DNA from: VXYL01 sp965199945
GTDB taxonomy: Bacteria; Pseudomonadota; Gammaproteobacteria; Pseudomonadales; Azotimanducaceae
Direction: 5' to 3'
Assembly: GCA_965199945.1 (NCBI GenBank)
Contig: OZ241354.1
Span: 4,092,001 to 4,156,000, forward strand
Length of the DNA stretch: 64,000 nucleotides
This document shows, piece by piece, positions 25,991 to 37,693 of the stretch. The notes under the pieces were generated by a model, which did not search any database, was not told the DNA's origin, and was given only the letters and a program-made list of their open reading frames with translations. Within the stretch, counting starts at the first letter, position 1, and every line of letters begins with the position of its first letter. Made by a program: the position numbers and the translations under genes.

Positions 25991-28429
25991 TCAACCTTGT
26001 TCGCGCAGATTCGCCGAATAGCGCAGGCCGGCGATGTACTGCTCCATGTGCCGCCAGTCCGGGTCGCCGCCCTTGGTGCAGGGTAGACGCAGGGATTCGC
26101 GCTTCAGGCGCTTCTGTGCCCGTTTGAGGCCGTAGTTGTAGCGGTACTGCTCCATGTTGAGAATCGTCACCAGGAACATCGCCGTCCGGGGCGTCATGCG
26201 GAACGACGGGGCGAGCTTCTCGACGTGGTCGGATGCCGAGAAGGCCGCGCTCTGGAAGGCGCTGTAGCCGGCGACCGCGCTGTCCACGGTGACGACGCCG
26301 CCTTCTTCCGTGGCGTGGGCATAGAAGCCGCCGACGCCGTTGTTGGTCGCCTGGGTGGTGACGTAGGGGTTGTCTCCTGGGTCGCAGTACGCCAAGTCTC
26401 GCGGCGGCGTGGTCGTGGTTCCAGATACCGTGAACAGGTCGGTCAACGGAAATCTGCGCCAGCCCGATGGATCGCGCAGCCGCGTGCGCTTGGGTTCGAC
26501 GCTGTCGTCGCTGACGAGGCGCAGCCGACGGCTGCGGAACAGGTAGGTGGAATAGTCGTGGAGCGTCTGCTCGAACAGGGCGTCCGCCACAGCCGAATAG
26601 TCCGTCTCCATGAACACTTCCGGCACCCACTCGTCCTCTGCGCCGAGTTCGACGTTGACGCTCAGCCCCGGCGTGCTGCGGCGATTGAGGTAGTGTTCCA
26701 GCCATCTTTGCTTGATTTCCTCCCATCGTCCTTCGGCATCCTGCCGTCCGCCGATCTTGAGCTTCGTGAATCCGTCGTCCTTGAAGTAGCCGAGGAAGAC
26801 CTTCTTGTTGCGCGGATGGGGCTTGTGCGCCGTGAACACCATCACGCACGACACGACGCCCACCTTGGAGTTGAAGAAGAGCTCGTTCGGCATGGAACAC
26901 ACGGCGTCCAACGTGTGCTTCGAGAGGAGCTCGCGCTTCCAGTCGGCGATTCTTCCCTGCTGGGAGAGCGCGGACTGCATGGGCACGATGGCGACGCAGA
27001 CGCCGCCCGGATGGAGGCAGCGCAGATTGCCGGCGACGAACTCCAGCTCTTCCGCATCTCTTCGCTTGTCGGCCTTGTATGGCGGGTTGAGCATCCCGAC
27101 CGTCGGCTTGAGCTTGGCGATGCTCGCGATCACGTCGTCGTCGAAGCAGCTGCCGTGGCGAATGTTGGTCTTGCCGTCCTGGTGGACGAACATGTTGGAG
27201 ACCGCCAGCGGATAGATGCTCGATTGCAGCTCCACGCCGTGCAGCTGCTTCGTCTTGACGGCGCGCTCCACCTTGGCGTTGCCTTTGGCGTCTTCGATCA
27301 TCTTCTTCATGGCGCTGATCAGGAAGCCGCCGGTGCCGGCGCAGCTGTCGTAGACGATGGACTTGGCGTTGACGCCGGCGAGGTCGGCGAACAGTTCCGT
27401 GATGTGCGGCGGCGTGAGGACGATGCCCAGCCCCTTGTCGCTGTTGGCGTGACGCAGGAACTCGATGTAGAGGGCACCCAGCACGTCTCGGTATTGGTGC
27501 GTCTTGCGGAACGCGTTGACGTTGTCGTCGATGCTGGCGATGATCTCTCGGAGCTCGCCCGGCTTGCTGGCCAGTATCGGCGAGGTCGGCAGGAAGCCGA
27601 ACTCCTGCTTGATGACGTCGAGCTTGAGGCCGTCCAGCCCAGCGTCGCGCAGCGACTCCACAGCCGCATCGACCGTCATCCTGGCGAGCGTCCTCGGTTT
27701 ACTCTCCGCGGCGAATGCCTTCTTGAAGGACGGCCGCTCGAGGGCAATGAGGATCGCGCTGATGAGCAGCGCGCGGTCGCCCTCGGACACGCGGTCGATG
27801 TGCAGCGTGTCGTTGAGCTCCTTGATGAACACTTGCAGCGAGCCGAAGTCCTGCCGGTACTTGGCGTCGTCGTTGCGGTAGCCGCGCAGGTAGTCCTCCG
27901 GCGTCAGCAGCGCGTCGCCGAATACTTGGTGGGCTTCACGCTGGGACCGCAGGTGCAGGAAGTGGGAGACGCGGTGGCGCTTGGCGGTGCCGCTGACGGC
28001 GATCGCCAGCACGTCGAACCCCTTGTTGAGGTGGGCTGCGTAGCTCAGTGCGCCGTCCACGGCGTAGTCCGCATGGGCTTGGCGGGTCGGGCTCTCGTGC
28101 GCCGTCGTTCGGGCCTTGCACTCGATGACGGCGAGCAGCTCCGGCTCGTCCCTGAACTGCACGATGAAGTCCGGCCGGCCTTGCCCGGCGCCGGATTTCG
28201 AGGCGGCTCGAAGGAGCTTCGCGATGCGCGGCGACTCGGAGCCCTGCTCCTCGACCGTGACTTTCGGTGCCCAAGTGGAGAAGTGGCGGCGAACGAAGGC
28301 TTCCGTCTGTCGCTCGTTGGGCATGGCGGGCCGGCATCCGACGATGTCGTCTTGGCCGGCACCATAGCACGGTGCGCAGGCGCCGATGCGCGGCTCGTCT
28401 CTCTCGCTGCGCCAGCCCTCCTGTTTCAT
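25991..28429 (-). CDS. Single-chain restriction-modification enzyme (endonuclease-N6-adenine methyltransferase-specificity fusion)
   Basis: An 812-residue protein with three parts. The N-terminal part has a nuclease core of type I HsdR-N style (GRPDFIVQF...LLAVIECKA; D...ExK). The central methyltransferase shows motif I YDSCAGTGGFL, AVSNMFVHQDGKTNI, and motif IV NPPY. The C-terminal part resembles an HsdS target-recognition domain (GWRRFPLTDLFTVSGT..., then GDNPYVTTQATNNGVGGFYA). This is the layout of type IIG/type I-like single-polypeptide systems that cut and methylate DNA as defence. ATG 28429 is chosen because GGAGG precedes it and it overlaps the DUF222 stop (ATGA); the family-like MPNERQTEAFVRRHF starts at 28324, an alternative. 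No separate HsdR or HsdS gene is nearby. Confidence 0.85.
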   Translation of the reverse strand: MKQEGWRSERDEPRIGACAPCYGAGQDDIVGCRPAMPNERQTEAFVRRHFSTWAPKVTVEEQGSESPRIAKLLRAASKSGAGQGRPDFIVQFRDEPELLAVIECKARTTAHESPTRQAHADYAVDGALSYAAHLNKGFDVLAIAVSGTAKRHRVSHFLHLRSQREAHQVFGDALLTPEDYLRGYRNDDAKYRQDFGSLQVFIKELNDTLHIDRVSEGDRALLISAILIALERPSFKKAFAAESKPRTLARMTVDAAVESLRDAGLDGLKLDVIKQEFGFLPTSPILASKPGELREIIASIDDNVNAFRKTHQYRDVLGALYIEFLRHANSDKGLGIVLTPPHITELFADLAGVNAKSIVYDSCAGTGGFLISAMKKMIEDAKGNAKVERAVKTKQLHGVELQSSIYPLAVSNMFVHQDGKTNIRHGSCFDDDVIASIAKLKPTVGMLNPPYKADKRRDAEELEFVAGNLRCLHPGGVCVAIVPMQSALSQQGRIADWKRELLSKHTLDAVCSMPNELFFNSKVGVVSCVMVFTAHKPHPRNKKVFLGYFKDDGFTKLKIGGRQDAEGRWEEIKQRWLEHYLNRRSTPGLSVNVELGAEDEWVPEVFMETDYSAVADALFEQTLHDYSTYLFRSRRLRLVSDDSVEPKRTRLRDPSGWRRFPLTDLFTVSGTTTTPPRDLAYCDPGDNPYVTTQATNNGVGGFYAHATEEGGVVTVDSAVAGYSAFQSAAFSASDHVEKLAPSFRMTPRTAMFLVTILNMEQYRYNYGLKRAQKRLKRESLRLPCTKGGDPDWRHMEQYIAGLRYSANLREQG

Positions 28430-28914
28430 TGCGCCTCCGTGGTGGTCATGCTGCCGGTGCTTGAACCGCCAAGCGCTTGCGGACGTGCGCCGCCCGTCGC
28501 CAGACCGCCCTGCGCCTTGCAGTAGGCGGCGACTTGGGCATCGGTGGTGGCGAGGGCGAAGTCGATCAACGCGCCTTCGTTGCCGGCCGTGGCGATGGTC
28601 GTCAGGGCGCGCACCTTGCGGTGGGAGAGGTCGCCGCGTTCGAAGGCGTCTTCGATGCGCGGCAGGTTGAGCAGGGCGTAGGCGATGCGCAGTTCTTCGC
28701 GGGCGGCGTCTTGATCCAGGCCGCAGGCGGCGTGCAGCCACGCCGGCGTGCTGGCGGCGACCTTGCCGCCGGCCATTGGCTGGCGGTAGGCGCGCTGCAG
28801 GTCGAACTCGCGCAGTTCCTGCAGGAACAGGCAGGCGTGGCGCGAGGCTGCGCGGTAGCTCCGAAGCAGGTTGCGGCGGTGGGGGTCGGGATGGCTGCTG
28901 GCGAGGGCGTTCAT
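28426..28914 (-). CDS. Truncated DUF222 (13E12/HNH-associated) protein
   Basis: A 162-residue protein carrying only the N-terminal DUF222 region: AWLHAACGLDQDAAREELRI, AYALLNLPRIEDAFERGDLS and HRKVRALTTIATAGNEGALI. Full members run on to a C-terminal HNH nuclease; here the coding ends soon after FALATTDAQVAAYC, with a Gly/Thr-rich tail. The nuclease part is therefore absent, either lost or never present. Its stop overlaps the start of the restriction-modification gene (ATGA), which suggests that this N-terminal module is now the leader gene of that operon. ATG 28914 follows AAGGAGCGCCC. A good sigma-70 promoter lies upstream (28978-29007). Confidence 0.7.
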   Translation of the reverse strand: MNALASSHPDPHRRNLLRSYRAASRHACLFLQELREFDLQRAYRQPMAGGKVAASTPAWLHAACGLDQDAAREELRIAYALLNLPRIEDAFERGDLSHRKVRALTTIATAGNEGALIDFALATTDAQVAAYCKAQGGLATGGARPQALGGSSTGSMTTTEAQ

Positions 28915-28977
28915 GGGCGCTCCTTGTTGGCGTCGTTGGTTTGGCTTCGGGCGGCGTGCCGCCACTCGATATGTGGA

Positions 28978-29007
28978 ATTATATACAGTATTGCTGGCTG
29001 TTGGCAA
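28978..29007 (-). promoter_or_regulatory. Sigma-70-type promoter for the DUF222/restriction-modification unit
   Basis: On the reverse strand TTGCCA (29007-29002) and a perfect TATAAT (28983-28978) are separated by 18 bases, with the DUF222 start about 64 bases downstream. The surrounding stretch is AT-rich against a GC-rich background. Promoter activity is inferred from consensus match. Confidence 0.6.
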
Positions 29008-29020
29008 ACATGGCGGAACG

Positions 29021-29041
29021 CCCTCCCCGGCGGGAGGGTTT
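29021..29041. terminator. Possible hairpin terminator after the M16 peptidase gene
   Basis: A 7-bp perfect stem, ccctccc (29021-29027) and gggaggg (29032-29038), has a 4-base loop. The short T run is on the forward side only, so for the reverse-strand peptidase gene this would be a hairpin without a U-tract. Weak evidence. Confidence 0.3.
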
Positions 29042-29085
29042 CAGAGGTCGGATTGGAGGCCGTTCGACCGGCCTCAGCGGGGCGT

Positions 29086-31986
<2,901 letters not shown>

Positions 31987-32108
31987 CGTTCGCCCCCTTG
32001 CTCCGACCGTGCCATTGTAGAGCACGGCAACGTGCGCTCGTGGCAGACTTGGGTGCGCTTGGCCGCACCGAGTCGCGGGCCGGCGCATTGCTCGACAGAG
32101 GGGGAACC

Positions 32109-33125
32109 ATGGCGAAAAGAAGACTGTCCGTGATGCTCATGGGCGCTGGCGGCAACATGCGCCACGCCCATGTGCCACGGCTGCTGGCCGACGGCGCGAC
32201 GGACATCGTGGCCGTGGCCGATCCGCTGGAAGCCAATGCCCGGCAGCTGATGGAGCGGATCGCCCGCGACGGCCCGCCAAAGCGCGAAGCCGCCTACTTC
32301 GCCGATTGGCGCGCCATGCTGAAGAGCGGCGAAGCCGCCGGCGCCGACGCCGTGCTCATCAGCACGCCCCACGATGTCCACTACGCGCAAGCGAGCGCCA
32401 GCCTCGAACAAGGCCTGCACACGCTGGTGGAGAAGCCCTTGGTGGTCGAGGCGCGCCATGCCAAGCGCCTGCTGGCCTTGGCCGAGGAGCGCAAGCGGGC
32501 GCTCGTGGTGGCCTACCAGCGCCATTGGCTGCCGCACTTCGTCTACGCCAGGGAGCTGGTGCGCAAAGGGACGCTGGGCGAGATCAAGGGCGTCTCTGCC
32601 TACGTCACCCAGAACTGGCTCGGCATCGGCGGCTGGCGGCTCGATCCGGTCGCCTCGGGCGGCGGCATGTTCATGGATACCGGCAGCCATCTCGTCGCCG
32701 CGCTGCTGTGGGTCTCCGGGCTGCAGCCGCTCGCCGTGTCGGGCGTGTTCGACAACGGCGGTCGAACGGTGGACGTCAACGGCGCGGCGACGGTGCAGTT
32801 CGCCGGCGGCGCCGTCGGCTCGATCGCCACCACCGGCAGCGCTGCGCGCCACGACGAACGGCTCGCCATTGCTGGCAGCGGCGGCTCGCTGGTGCTGCAT
32901 CTGCACAACTGGCAAGTGCGAAGCATGCTGCTGAACGACGAACCGGCGGCGCTGCCGAAACGCATCGAGGCGGCGACGCCGGACAGCGCCTTCCTGCGCT
33001 GGATCCGCAACGGCTTGAAGGGCTTCGAGATGCCGGACTACGCGCTGCGCGTGGCGCAGCTCACCCAGGCCGCCTACCGCTCGGCCCGCGAAGGCAAGCC
33101 AGCGAAAGTGTCCGGCGTCCGCTAG
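32109..33125 (+). CDS. Gfo/Idh/MocA-family NAD(P)-dependent oxidoreductase
   Basis: A 338-residue protein with an N-terminal Rossmann domain (LSVMLMGAGGNMRHAHVPRL; GxGxxG-like), DAVLISTPHDVHYAQA, and LEQGLHTLVEKPLVV, which carries the family EKP motif with the catalytic Lys. The C-terminal substrate domain includes GGWRLDPVASGGGMFMDTGSH, where Asp and His complete the usual active site. Family members oxidise or reduce sugars, inositols or related alcohols; the substrate is not deducible. ATG 32109 has GAGGGGG upstream. It is convergent with the thioredoxin-like gene and has no obvious catabolic partners. Confidence 0.9.
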   Translation: MAKRRLSVMLMGAGGNMRHAHVPRLLADGATDIVAVADPLEANARQLMERIARDGPPKREAAYFADWRAMLKSGEAAGADAVLISTPHDVHYAQASASLEQGLHTLVEKPLVVEARHAKRLLALAEERKRALVVAYQRHWLPHFVYARELVRKGTLGEIKGVSAYVTQNWLGIGGWRLDPVASGGGMFMDTGSHLVAALLWVSGLQPLAVSGVFDNGGRTVDVNGAATVQFAGGAVGSIATTGSAARHDERLAIAGSGGSLVLHLHNWQVRSMLLNDEPAALPKRIEAATPDSAFLRWIRNGLKGFEMPDYALRVAQLTQAAYRSAREGKPAKVSGVR

Positions 33126-33132
33126 GACCCGT

Positions 33133-33465
33133 CTAGATCAGGTCGAGGCTGGGGTCGGCGCGGAGCATCTCCTGGGCTTCGTCCGCGGCCTTGCCGCGGC
33201 TGCGGAAGACTTCCTTGGCGAAGCGCAGGTAGACGGTGTAGACGGTGGTTTCGTCGCCCTCTTCGACGATGAAGAAGGGGGCGACGGAAACGTCGTGCTT
33301 CGCCGCCAAGCGCATTCCCTCGGAGCTCGGGTCGCGTTCGTCGGCGATGGCCACATGGTCGATGCGCGCCATCTGGCCGGAAGCGCGAAGGCGCTTCTCG
33401 ATGTCGCCGCACTTGCAGCACGGGGCGCCAGTGGCGAGGATCTTCTTTACGAAGGTGATGCGCAT
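33133..33465 (-). CDS. Thioredoxin-fold protein with CCKC motif, downstream of cysH
   Basis: A 110-residue protein. The first strand leads to TGAPCCKCGDIEKRL, resembling a glutaredoxin/thioredoxin active-site loop, and VSVAPFFIVEE offers the cis-Pro position. It starts three bases after the APS/PAPS reductase stop on the same strand. That context suggests it is a dedicated reductant or partner for the sulfate-reduction enzyme; plant-type APS reductases carry a glutaredoxin domain fused in the same order. The partner role is inferred. The last 30 or so residues are helical and less conserved. Confidence 0.7.
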   Translation of the reverse strand: MRITFVKKILATGAPCCKCGDIEKRLRASGQMARIDHVAIADERDPSSEGMRLAAKHDVSVAPFFIVEEGDETTVYTVYLRFAKEVFRSRGKAADEAQEMLRADPSLDLI

Positions 33466-33468
33466 GGC

Positions 33469-34245
33469 CTAGCGGCCGACGATGCGGATCGGTTCGACGT
33501 TCTGCGCGTGCAGCCCGCACTCCTTGTCGGCGGCGCCTTCCCACCACCAGCGGCCTTCGCGCTCGTGCTGGTGGGGGCCGACGGCGCGCGTGCAGGGCTC
33601 GCAGCCGATGGAGCGGAACCCTTGGTCGTGCAGCGGGTTGTAGGGCACGTCGCGGCGGCGGATGTAGTCCCACACGTCTTCGCCGCGCCACTGCGCGAGG
33701 GGATTGAACTTGACCACCGCGTGTTCGGCCGTGGAAAACGTGCGATCCGCCTCTTCGCGGAGCAAGTCGGCGCGGGTGACGCTCTGATCCGCGCGCTGCC
33801 CCGTTATCCAAGCGTCCAGCTGCGCGAGCTGCCGCCGCAGCGGTTGGATCTTGCGCACCGCGCAGCATTCGCCGTGGCCGTCCTCGTAGAAGCTGAACAG
33901 GCCCTTCTCGCGCACCAGCGCGGCGAGCTCCGCCGCGTTCGGCGACAGCACTTCGAGGGCGACGTGGTAGCGTTCGCGCACGGTCTCGAGAAAGCGGTAG
34001 GTCTGCGGATTCAGCCGCCCGGTGTCGAGGCTGAACACGGGCACGGCGCGCTCGCCGAGCACCCGCGAGGCAAGGTCGATGAGCACCACGTCCTCCGCCC
34101 CGCTGAACGAAACGGCGACGCGCTCGAAGCGCGCGAAAGCGTCCTCCAGGGTCGCCAGCGCCTGTTCTTCGACGATCGAATCAATCTCTTGCGGCGCAAC
34201 GTGGCGTTCGGCAGCCACCGTGGGCCGTTTCAGCAAGGAGCTCAT
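33469..34245 (-). CDS. cysH: Assimilatory adenylyl-/phosphoadenylyl-sulfate reductase
   Basis: A 258-residue enzyme reducing (phospho)adenylyl sulfate to sulfite in cysteine synthesis. It has the PAPS-reductase N-type ATP-pyrophosphatase fold (VAVSFSGAEDVVLIDLA, FSLDTGRLNPQTY) and the substrate-binding WITGQRADQS. Two Cys pairs, ECCAVRK and GCEPC, mark the [4Fe-4S]-containing APS reductase class, and the C-terminal KECGLH supplies the catalytic Cys. It therefore probably uses APS rather than PAPS. Start ATG 34245. It is followed by the thioredoxin-fold gene and diverges from hemA across 176 bases that hold AT-rich sequence (34290-34330) where its promoter is likely. Confidence 0.94.
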   Translation of the reverse strand: MSSLLKRPTVAAERHVAPQEIDSIVEEQALATLEDAFARFERVAVSFSGAEDVVLIDLASRVLGERAVPVFSLDTGRLNPQTYRFLETVRERYHVALEVLSPNAAELAALVREKGLFSFYEDGHGECCAVRKIQPLRRQLAQLDAWITGQRADQSVTRADLLREEADRTFSTAEHAVVKFNPLAQWRGEDVWDYIRRRDVPYNPLHDQGFRSIGCEPCTRAVGPHQHEREGRWWWEGAADKECGLHAQNVEPIRIVGR

Positions 34246-34421
34246 CAGCTAAGGACGCCGCTTGAGTTGGGTGCGCAAGCCTAGCGCCGTTGCCACAGTG
34301 AAGAAAAATAACATCTCGTCATATGCTCATACGCCTTGTGCTTGCTGTCCTGCCCGCTTCTTCGCGCCCGCCGTGACACTGGCGTGACGTTGGCGCGGCG
34401 CGGCTGCGCTAAGCTGTCGCC

Positions 34422-35789
34422 ATGTTGGAGGATTTCGGCGTCGTCGGCGTCTCTTGGCAGCAGCGCGGCAGCGAGGCGCTGGCGGCCTACGCGCTGGGCG
34501 CATCGGGCGACGACGCCAGCGCGCGGCTGCGCGAGTTCGCCCGCCAAGCGGACCTTGGCGAGCTCGCCTATCTGGAAACCTGCAATCGGGTCGAGGTGGT
34601 CTTTCGCCGCCAGAGCGCGGGCAGGCTCCAAGACGTGCGACCGCTCGCTTTCGCGCTGCTCGTCGGGAGGCCGCCGGAAGCGGGGGAGGCGGAGCGCACG
34701 TTCAGGGCATGGCAGGGCGAAGGCGCTTGCGAGCACTTGTTCCTCGTCGCCGCCGGGCTTGATTCCGCGGCCCTCGGCGAAGCGGACGTCGCCGGACAGG
34801 TTCGCGCCGCCCACGAGCAGGCCGTCGCCGCCGGACTGAGCGGCCCCGGCCTCAAGCTGCTGTTCGAGGAAGCGCTGCGCATCGCCGCCGCGGTGCGCAC
34901 CGACACACGCCTCGGCGCCGGGTCGGTCTCGCTGGCGGAAGTGGCACTCGGCCATGTGCGCGCCCGACTGCGCCGAAACCCTGGCCTAGTGGCGCTGATC
35001 GGCGTGTCGCCGATGACCACGCGCGCCGCGCGGGCCTTGGCCGACGACGGCGCACCGTTCGTGGTCGTCAACCGCACATTAGAGCGAGCGCAGGCGCTGG
35101 CCCGCAGTTGCGGCGGCCAAGCCTTGTCCCTCGACGCCTTCGCGCGGGAACCGCCGCCGCTCGCCGCCGCGTTTGTTTCCACGGGAGCTAAAGAGCCCGT
35201 TCTGGGGCCGAGCGAGTTGCGCGCCGTCGCCGCCGGTGCGCCGCCCGGCGAACCGCCGCTGTGCATCGACATGGCCGTGCCAGCCAACATCGACGCCGAG
35301 TCCTGCGCGACGCTCGGCATCCGCCGCATCGGCATGGACGAGATCGTCGCCGAAGCGGAACGCAATCGCCGCTCGCGGCTGGAAGAGGCAGGCGAGGCGC
35401 GGGTGCTGGTGGACGCCGCCCTGCCGCGCCTGCGCCGTCGTTTCGCGGAACGCGCATACGGGCCGCTCTTCGCCGCGCTGCGGAACCACTATCAAGACGC
35501 TGCCGAGGCCAGCATTCGACGCCTCGAAAAGAATCTCGGGCGCCGCTTGAGCGCCAGCGAGCAGCAGGCCGCGAGCAGCTGGGCCGGCGCGTTGGCGCGG
35601 CAGTTGGCGCATCTGCCCATCGCCGGCTTGAAGGGCCTGCTGCACGACGGGCCGGAGGGGGCGTTGGATGCCTTCCTCGGCGGCCTGGACGCGGACCTCG
35701 CGGCTGATCTGCGCGGTCTGCATGGCCAGCACGGCGACGCCGCGCCTGCTTCGCGCAACGGCGCAAGCGCACGGCAAAAAGACGGCTAG
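34422..35789 (+). CDS. hemA: Divergent glutamyl-tRNA reductase
   Basis: A 455-residue enzyme making glutamate-1-semialdehyde for haem. The catalytic Cys54 sits in LETCNRVEVV; AGLDSAALGEADVAGQVRAA and LKLLFEEALRIAAAVRTDT correspond to the usual catalytic-domain blocks. The NADPH loop is unusual: where the family has GAGEM, this has IGVSPMTTRAARAL, without the GxGxxG pattern. GIRRIGMDEIVAEAERN and the C-terminal dimerisation helix are present. It heads a cluster of histidine kinase, response regulator and hemE instead of the usual gammaproteobacterial hemA-prfA context. Identity is good, but catalytic competence of the cofactor loop is uncertain. Confidence 0.85.
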   Translation: MLEDFGVVGVSWQQRGSEALAAYALGASGDDASARLREFARQADLGELAYLETCNRVEVVFRRQSAGRLQDVRPLAFALLVGRPPEAGEAERTFRAWQGEGACEHLFLVAAGLDSAALGEADVAGQVRAAHEQAVAAGLSGPGLKLLFEEALRIAAAVRTDTRLGAGSVSLAEVALGHVRARLRRNPGLVALIGVSPMTTRAARALADDGAPFVVVNRTLERAQALARSCGGQALSLDAFAREPPPLAAAFVSTGAKEPVLGPSELRAVAAGAPPGEPPLCIDMAVPANIDAESCATLGIRRIGMDEIVAEAERNRRSRLEEAGEARVLVDAALPRLRRRFAERAYGPLFAALRNHYQDAAEASIRRLEKNLGRRLSASEQQAASSWAGALARQLAHLPIAGLKGLLHDGPEGALDAFLGGLDADLAADLRGLHGQHGDAAPASRNGASARQKDG

Positions 35790-35807
35790 GCGAGGAGGGA
35801 ACACGGC

Positions 35808-36938
35808 ATGGCAAGCATTCGCGATCCGTCCAAGACGCTGCTCTTCGGCACGCTCCTGTTGTTGGCCGTGGCCGTCGCCCAAGTCGCTTGGTGGATTGCG
35901 GACCAAGTGCGCCTGGCGCACGGCGACCGAGACCACATGGCGGCCCTCTATCGCGCCGAGGCGACCGCGGCCAACGCGATTGTCGGATTGCTGCGCGAGC
36001 GCGGCCAGCGCCTCAACGAAGGGGCATCGTCGGCGAACGGCAGCGCGACGGGCGTGCTGGACGAACTGCGCAGCCACCTGCCCCACTTGGCCATCGACGG
36101 CGACGGCCACGCGACAGTGCGCGCCGAAGCGTTGCAGTCGCTGGCCGCGGCTTCGGCGTCGCGCATCAACCGCTACGCCTGGGAGGGCGGCTTCTTTCTG
36201 CTCGTGCTGCTCGGCGGGATGATCGTGCTCGCGCGCGTCATTCGCCACGACGTGAAGCTGCGGCGCCGCCAGCAGACCTTCCTGGCCGCCGTTTCCCACG
36301 AGTTCAAGAGCCCGCTGGCCAGCATGCGCCTCTCGGCGGAGACGCTGGCGTTGCGCGCCGCCGACGGCGACAGCCGCCGTCTCGGGCAGCGGATGCTCGA
36401 AGACGGCGACCGGCTGCTCAACATGGTGGACAACCTGCTCGACACCACGCGCATCGAAGAGGGGGAGTTGGAACTCGCGCCCGAGGCGGTGTCGTTGGCG
36501 AGCGCAGTGCAGTCCGCCTGCGGCCGGATCAGCGAAGAAGCCCGCGCCCACGCCATCGCCATCGACGGCGACGTGGACGACGACATCCGCATTCTTGGGG
36601 ATCGCGCCGCAGTGGACGCCGTGCTGCGCAACCTGCTCGACAACGCGCTCAAGGCCTGCCTCGCCGGCGGCGGCACGCGCATCGCCTTGGGGGCGACCCG
36701 GCGCGACGAACGGGTGGCGGTCACCGTGGCGGACGACGGCATCGGCTTTCCCCCAGACGACGCCAAGGCGATCTTCGGCAAGTTCCACCGCGCCCACCAA
36801 TCGCGGATGCCGGGCACCGGCCTCGGCCTGTACATCGTGCAGCGGCTGGCCGCGCTCTCCAACGCCAGCGTGGAAGCGGCCAGCGCCGGCGCTGGCCAGG
36901 GCGCGTTGTTCACCCTGCATTGGCCGGCGGCGAAGTGA
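35808..36938 (+). CDS. Sensor histidine kinase, haem-gene-linked
   Basis: A 376-residue membrane kinase. One hydrophobic helix lies at about 11-31 and a second at about 127-143, bracketing a short periplasmic sensor of about 95 residues with no domain I recognise. HisKA follows with the phosphoacceptor in FLAAVSHEFKSPLASMRLS, then HATPase with LLDNALKACLAGG (N box), ADDGIGFP (G1), and GTGLGLYIV (G2). It starts 18 bases after hemA and its stop overlaps the response regulator start (GTGA). Context suggests it senses haem, porphyrin, redox or a related signal, which is inferred. The first 31 bases of its conserved start region are repeated at 43416-43446. Confidence 0.92.
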   Translation: MASIRDPSKTLLFGTLLLLAVAVAQVAWWIADQVRLAHGDRDHMAALYRAEATAANAIVGLLRERGQRLNEGASSANGSATGVLDELRSHLPHLAIDGDGHATVRAEALQSLAAASASRINRYAWEGGFFLLVLLGGMIVLARVIRHDVKLRRRQQTFLAAVSHEFKSPLASMRLSAETLALRAADGDSRRLGQRMLEDGDRLLNMVDNLLDTTRIEEGELELAPEAVSLASAVQSACGRISEEARAHAIAIDGDVDDDIRILGDRAAVDAVLRNLLDNALKACLAGGGTRIALGATRRDERVAVTVADDGIGFPPDDAKAIFGKFHRAHQSRMPGTGLGLYIVQRLAALSNASVEAASAGAGQGALFTLHWPAAK

Positions 36939-37693
36939 CTGCGAACGGCGCGCGCATTCTGGTGGTGGACGACGAAGCCCACCTGGCCGCCGGCATCCGC
37001 GAGAACCTTGAAGCCGAGGGATACATCGTGAACACCGCCCACGACGGCGCCGAAGGCTTGCGCATGGCGCTTGCCGAGCCCTTCGACCTGATCGTGCTGG
37101 ACGTGACGATGCCGGTGCTCGACGGCTACGCGGCATGCGCCGAACTGCGCCGCCAGGGCAAGCAGACGCCAGTGCTCTTTCTCACCGTCCACAGCGACCC
37201 GGCGGACCGCATTCGCGGCTTGCAGGAGGGCGGCGACGACTACCTGGCCAAGCCCTTCCATCTGCGCGAACTGCTGCTGCGCATCGCCGCGATCCTGCGC
37301 CGCACCGCCTGGTGCCGGCAGGCCGGCGACACGCTCGCCTTCGGCGGCAACGCAGTGGATTTCCGCACCTATCAGGCGCGGGCGTGGGATGGGCGCAGCC
37401 ACGCGCTGACGCACAAGGAGGCGATGATTCTGAAGGCGCTTGCGGAACGCGCCGGCGAGGTGGTGGGACGCGAGGAGATGCTGGACAAGGTGTGGGGCTT
37501 CGAGGTGTATCCCTCCACGCGCACCATCGACAACTTCATCGTGCGTCTGCGCCGCCGCTTCGAACGCGATGCCGATGCGCCCAGGCACTTCCACACGGTG
37601 CGCGGCGTCGGCTACCGCTTCACCGCTGAACCCGCCGCCGAAGGCCAAGAAACTTCTGCACCGGCCGCGCCCGTGGCTTCCCCGGCCCAGTGA
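36935..37693 (+). CDS. OmpR/PhoB-family response regulator
   Basis: A 252-residue regulator. The receiver domain has ILVVDDEAH (acidic pocket), FDLIVLDVTMPVLDG (phosphorylated Asp), LFLTVHSD (Thr/Ser switch) and DYLAKPFHLREL (Lys). The C-terminal winged helix is of OmpR type: LTHKEAMILKALAERAGEVV and VYPSTRTIDNFIVRLRRRF. It starts within the kinase stop and its own stop overlaps the hemE start, so hemA, kinase, regulator and hemE look like one coupled transcript. Target genes are unknown; autoregulation of the haem cluster is a reasonable guess. Confidence 0.94.
   Translation: MTANGARILVVDDEAHLAAGIRENLEAEGYIVNTAHDGAEGLRMALAEPFDLIVLDVTMPVLDGYAACAELRRQGKQTPVLFLTVHSDPADRIRGLQEGGDDYLAKPFHLRELLLRIAAILRRTAWCRQAGDTLAFGGNAVDFRTYQARAWDGRSHALTHKEAMILKALAERAGEVVGREEMLDKVWGFEVYPSTRTIDNFIVRLRRRFERDADAPRHFHTVRGVGYRFTAEPAAEGQETSAPAAPVASPAQ

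Noticed and set aside
28324..28429. MPNERQ... at 28324 as the sole start of the restriction-modification gene.
   Set aside because: It has no good ribosome-binding site, whereas 28429 has GGAGG and a stop/start overlap; kept as the alternative start.
29021..29041. The ccctccc/gggaggg hairpin considered as a strong intrinsic terminator.
   Set aside because: The T run is on the wrong side for the reverse-strand peptidase transcript; kept only as a weak feature.
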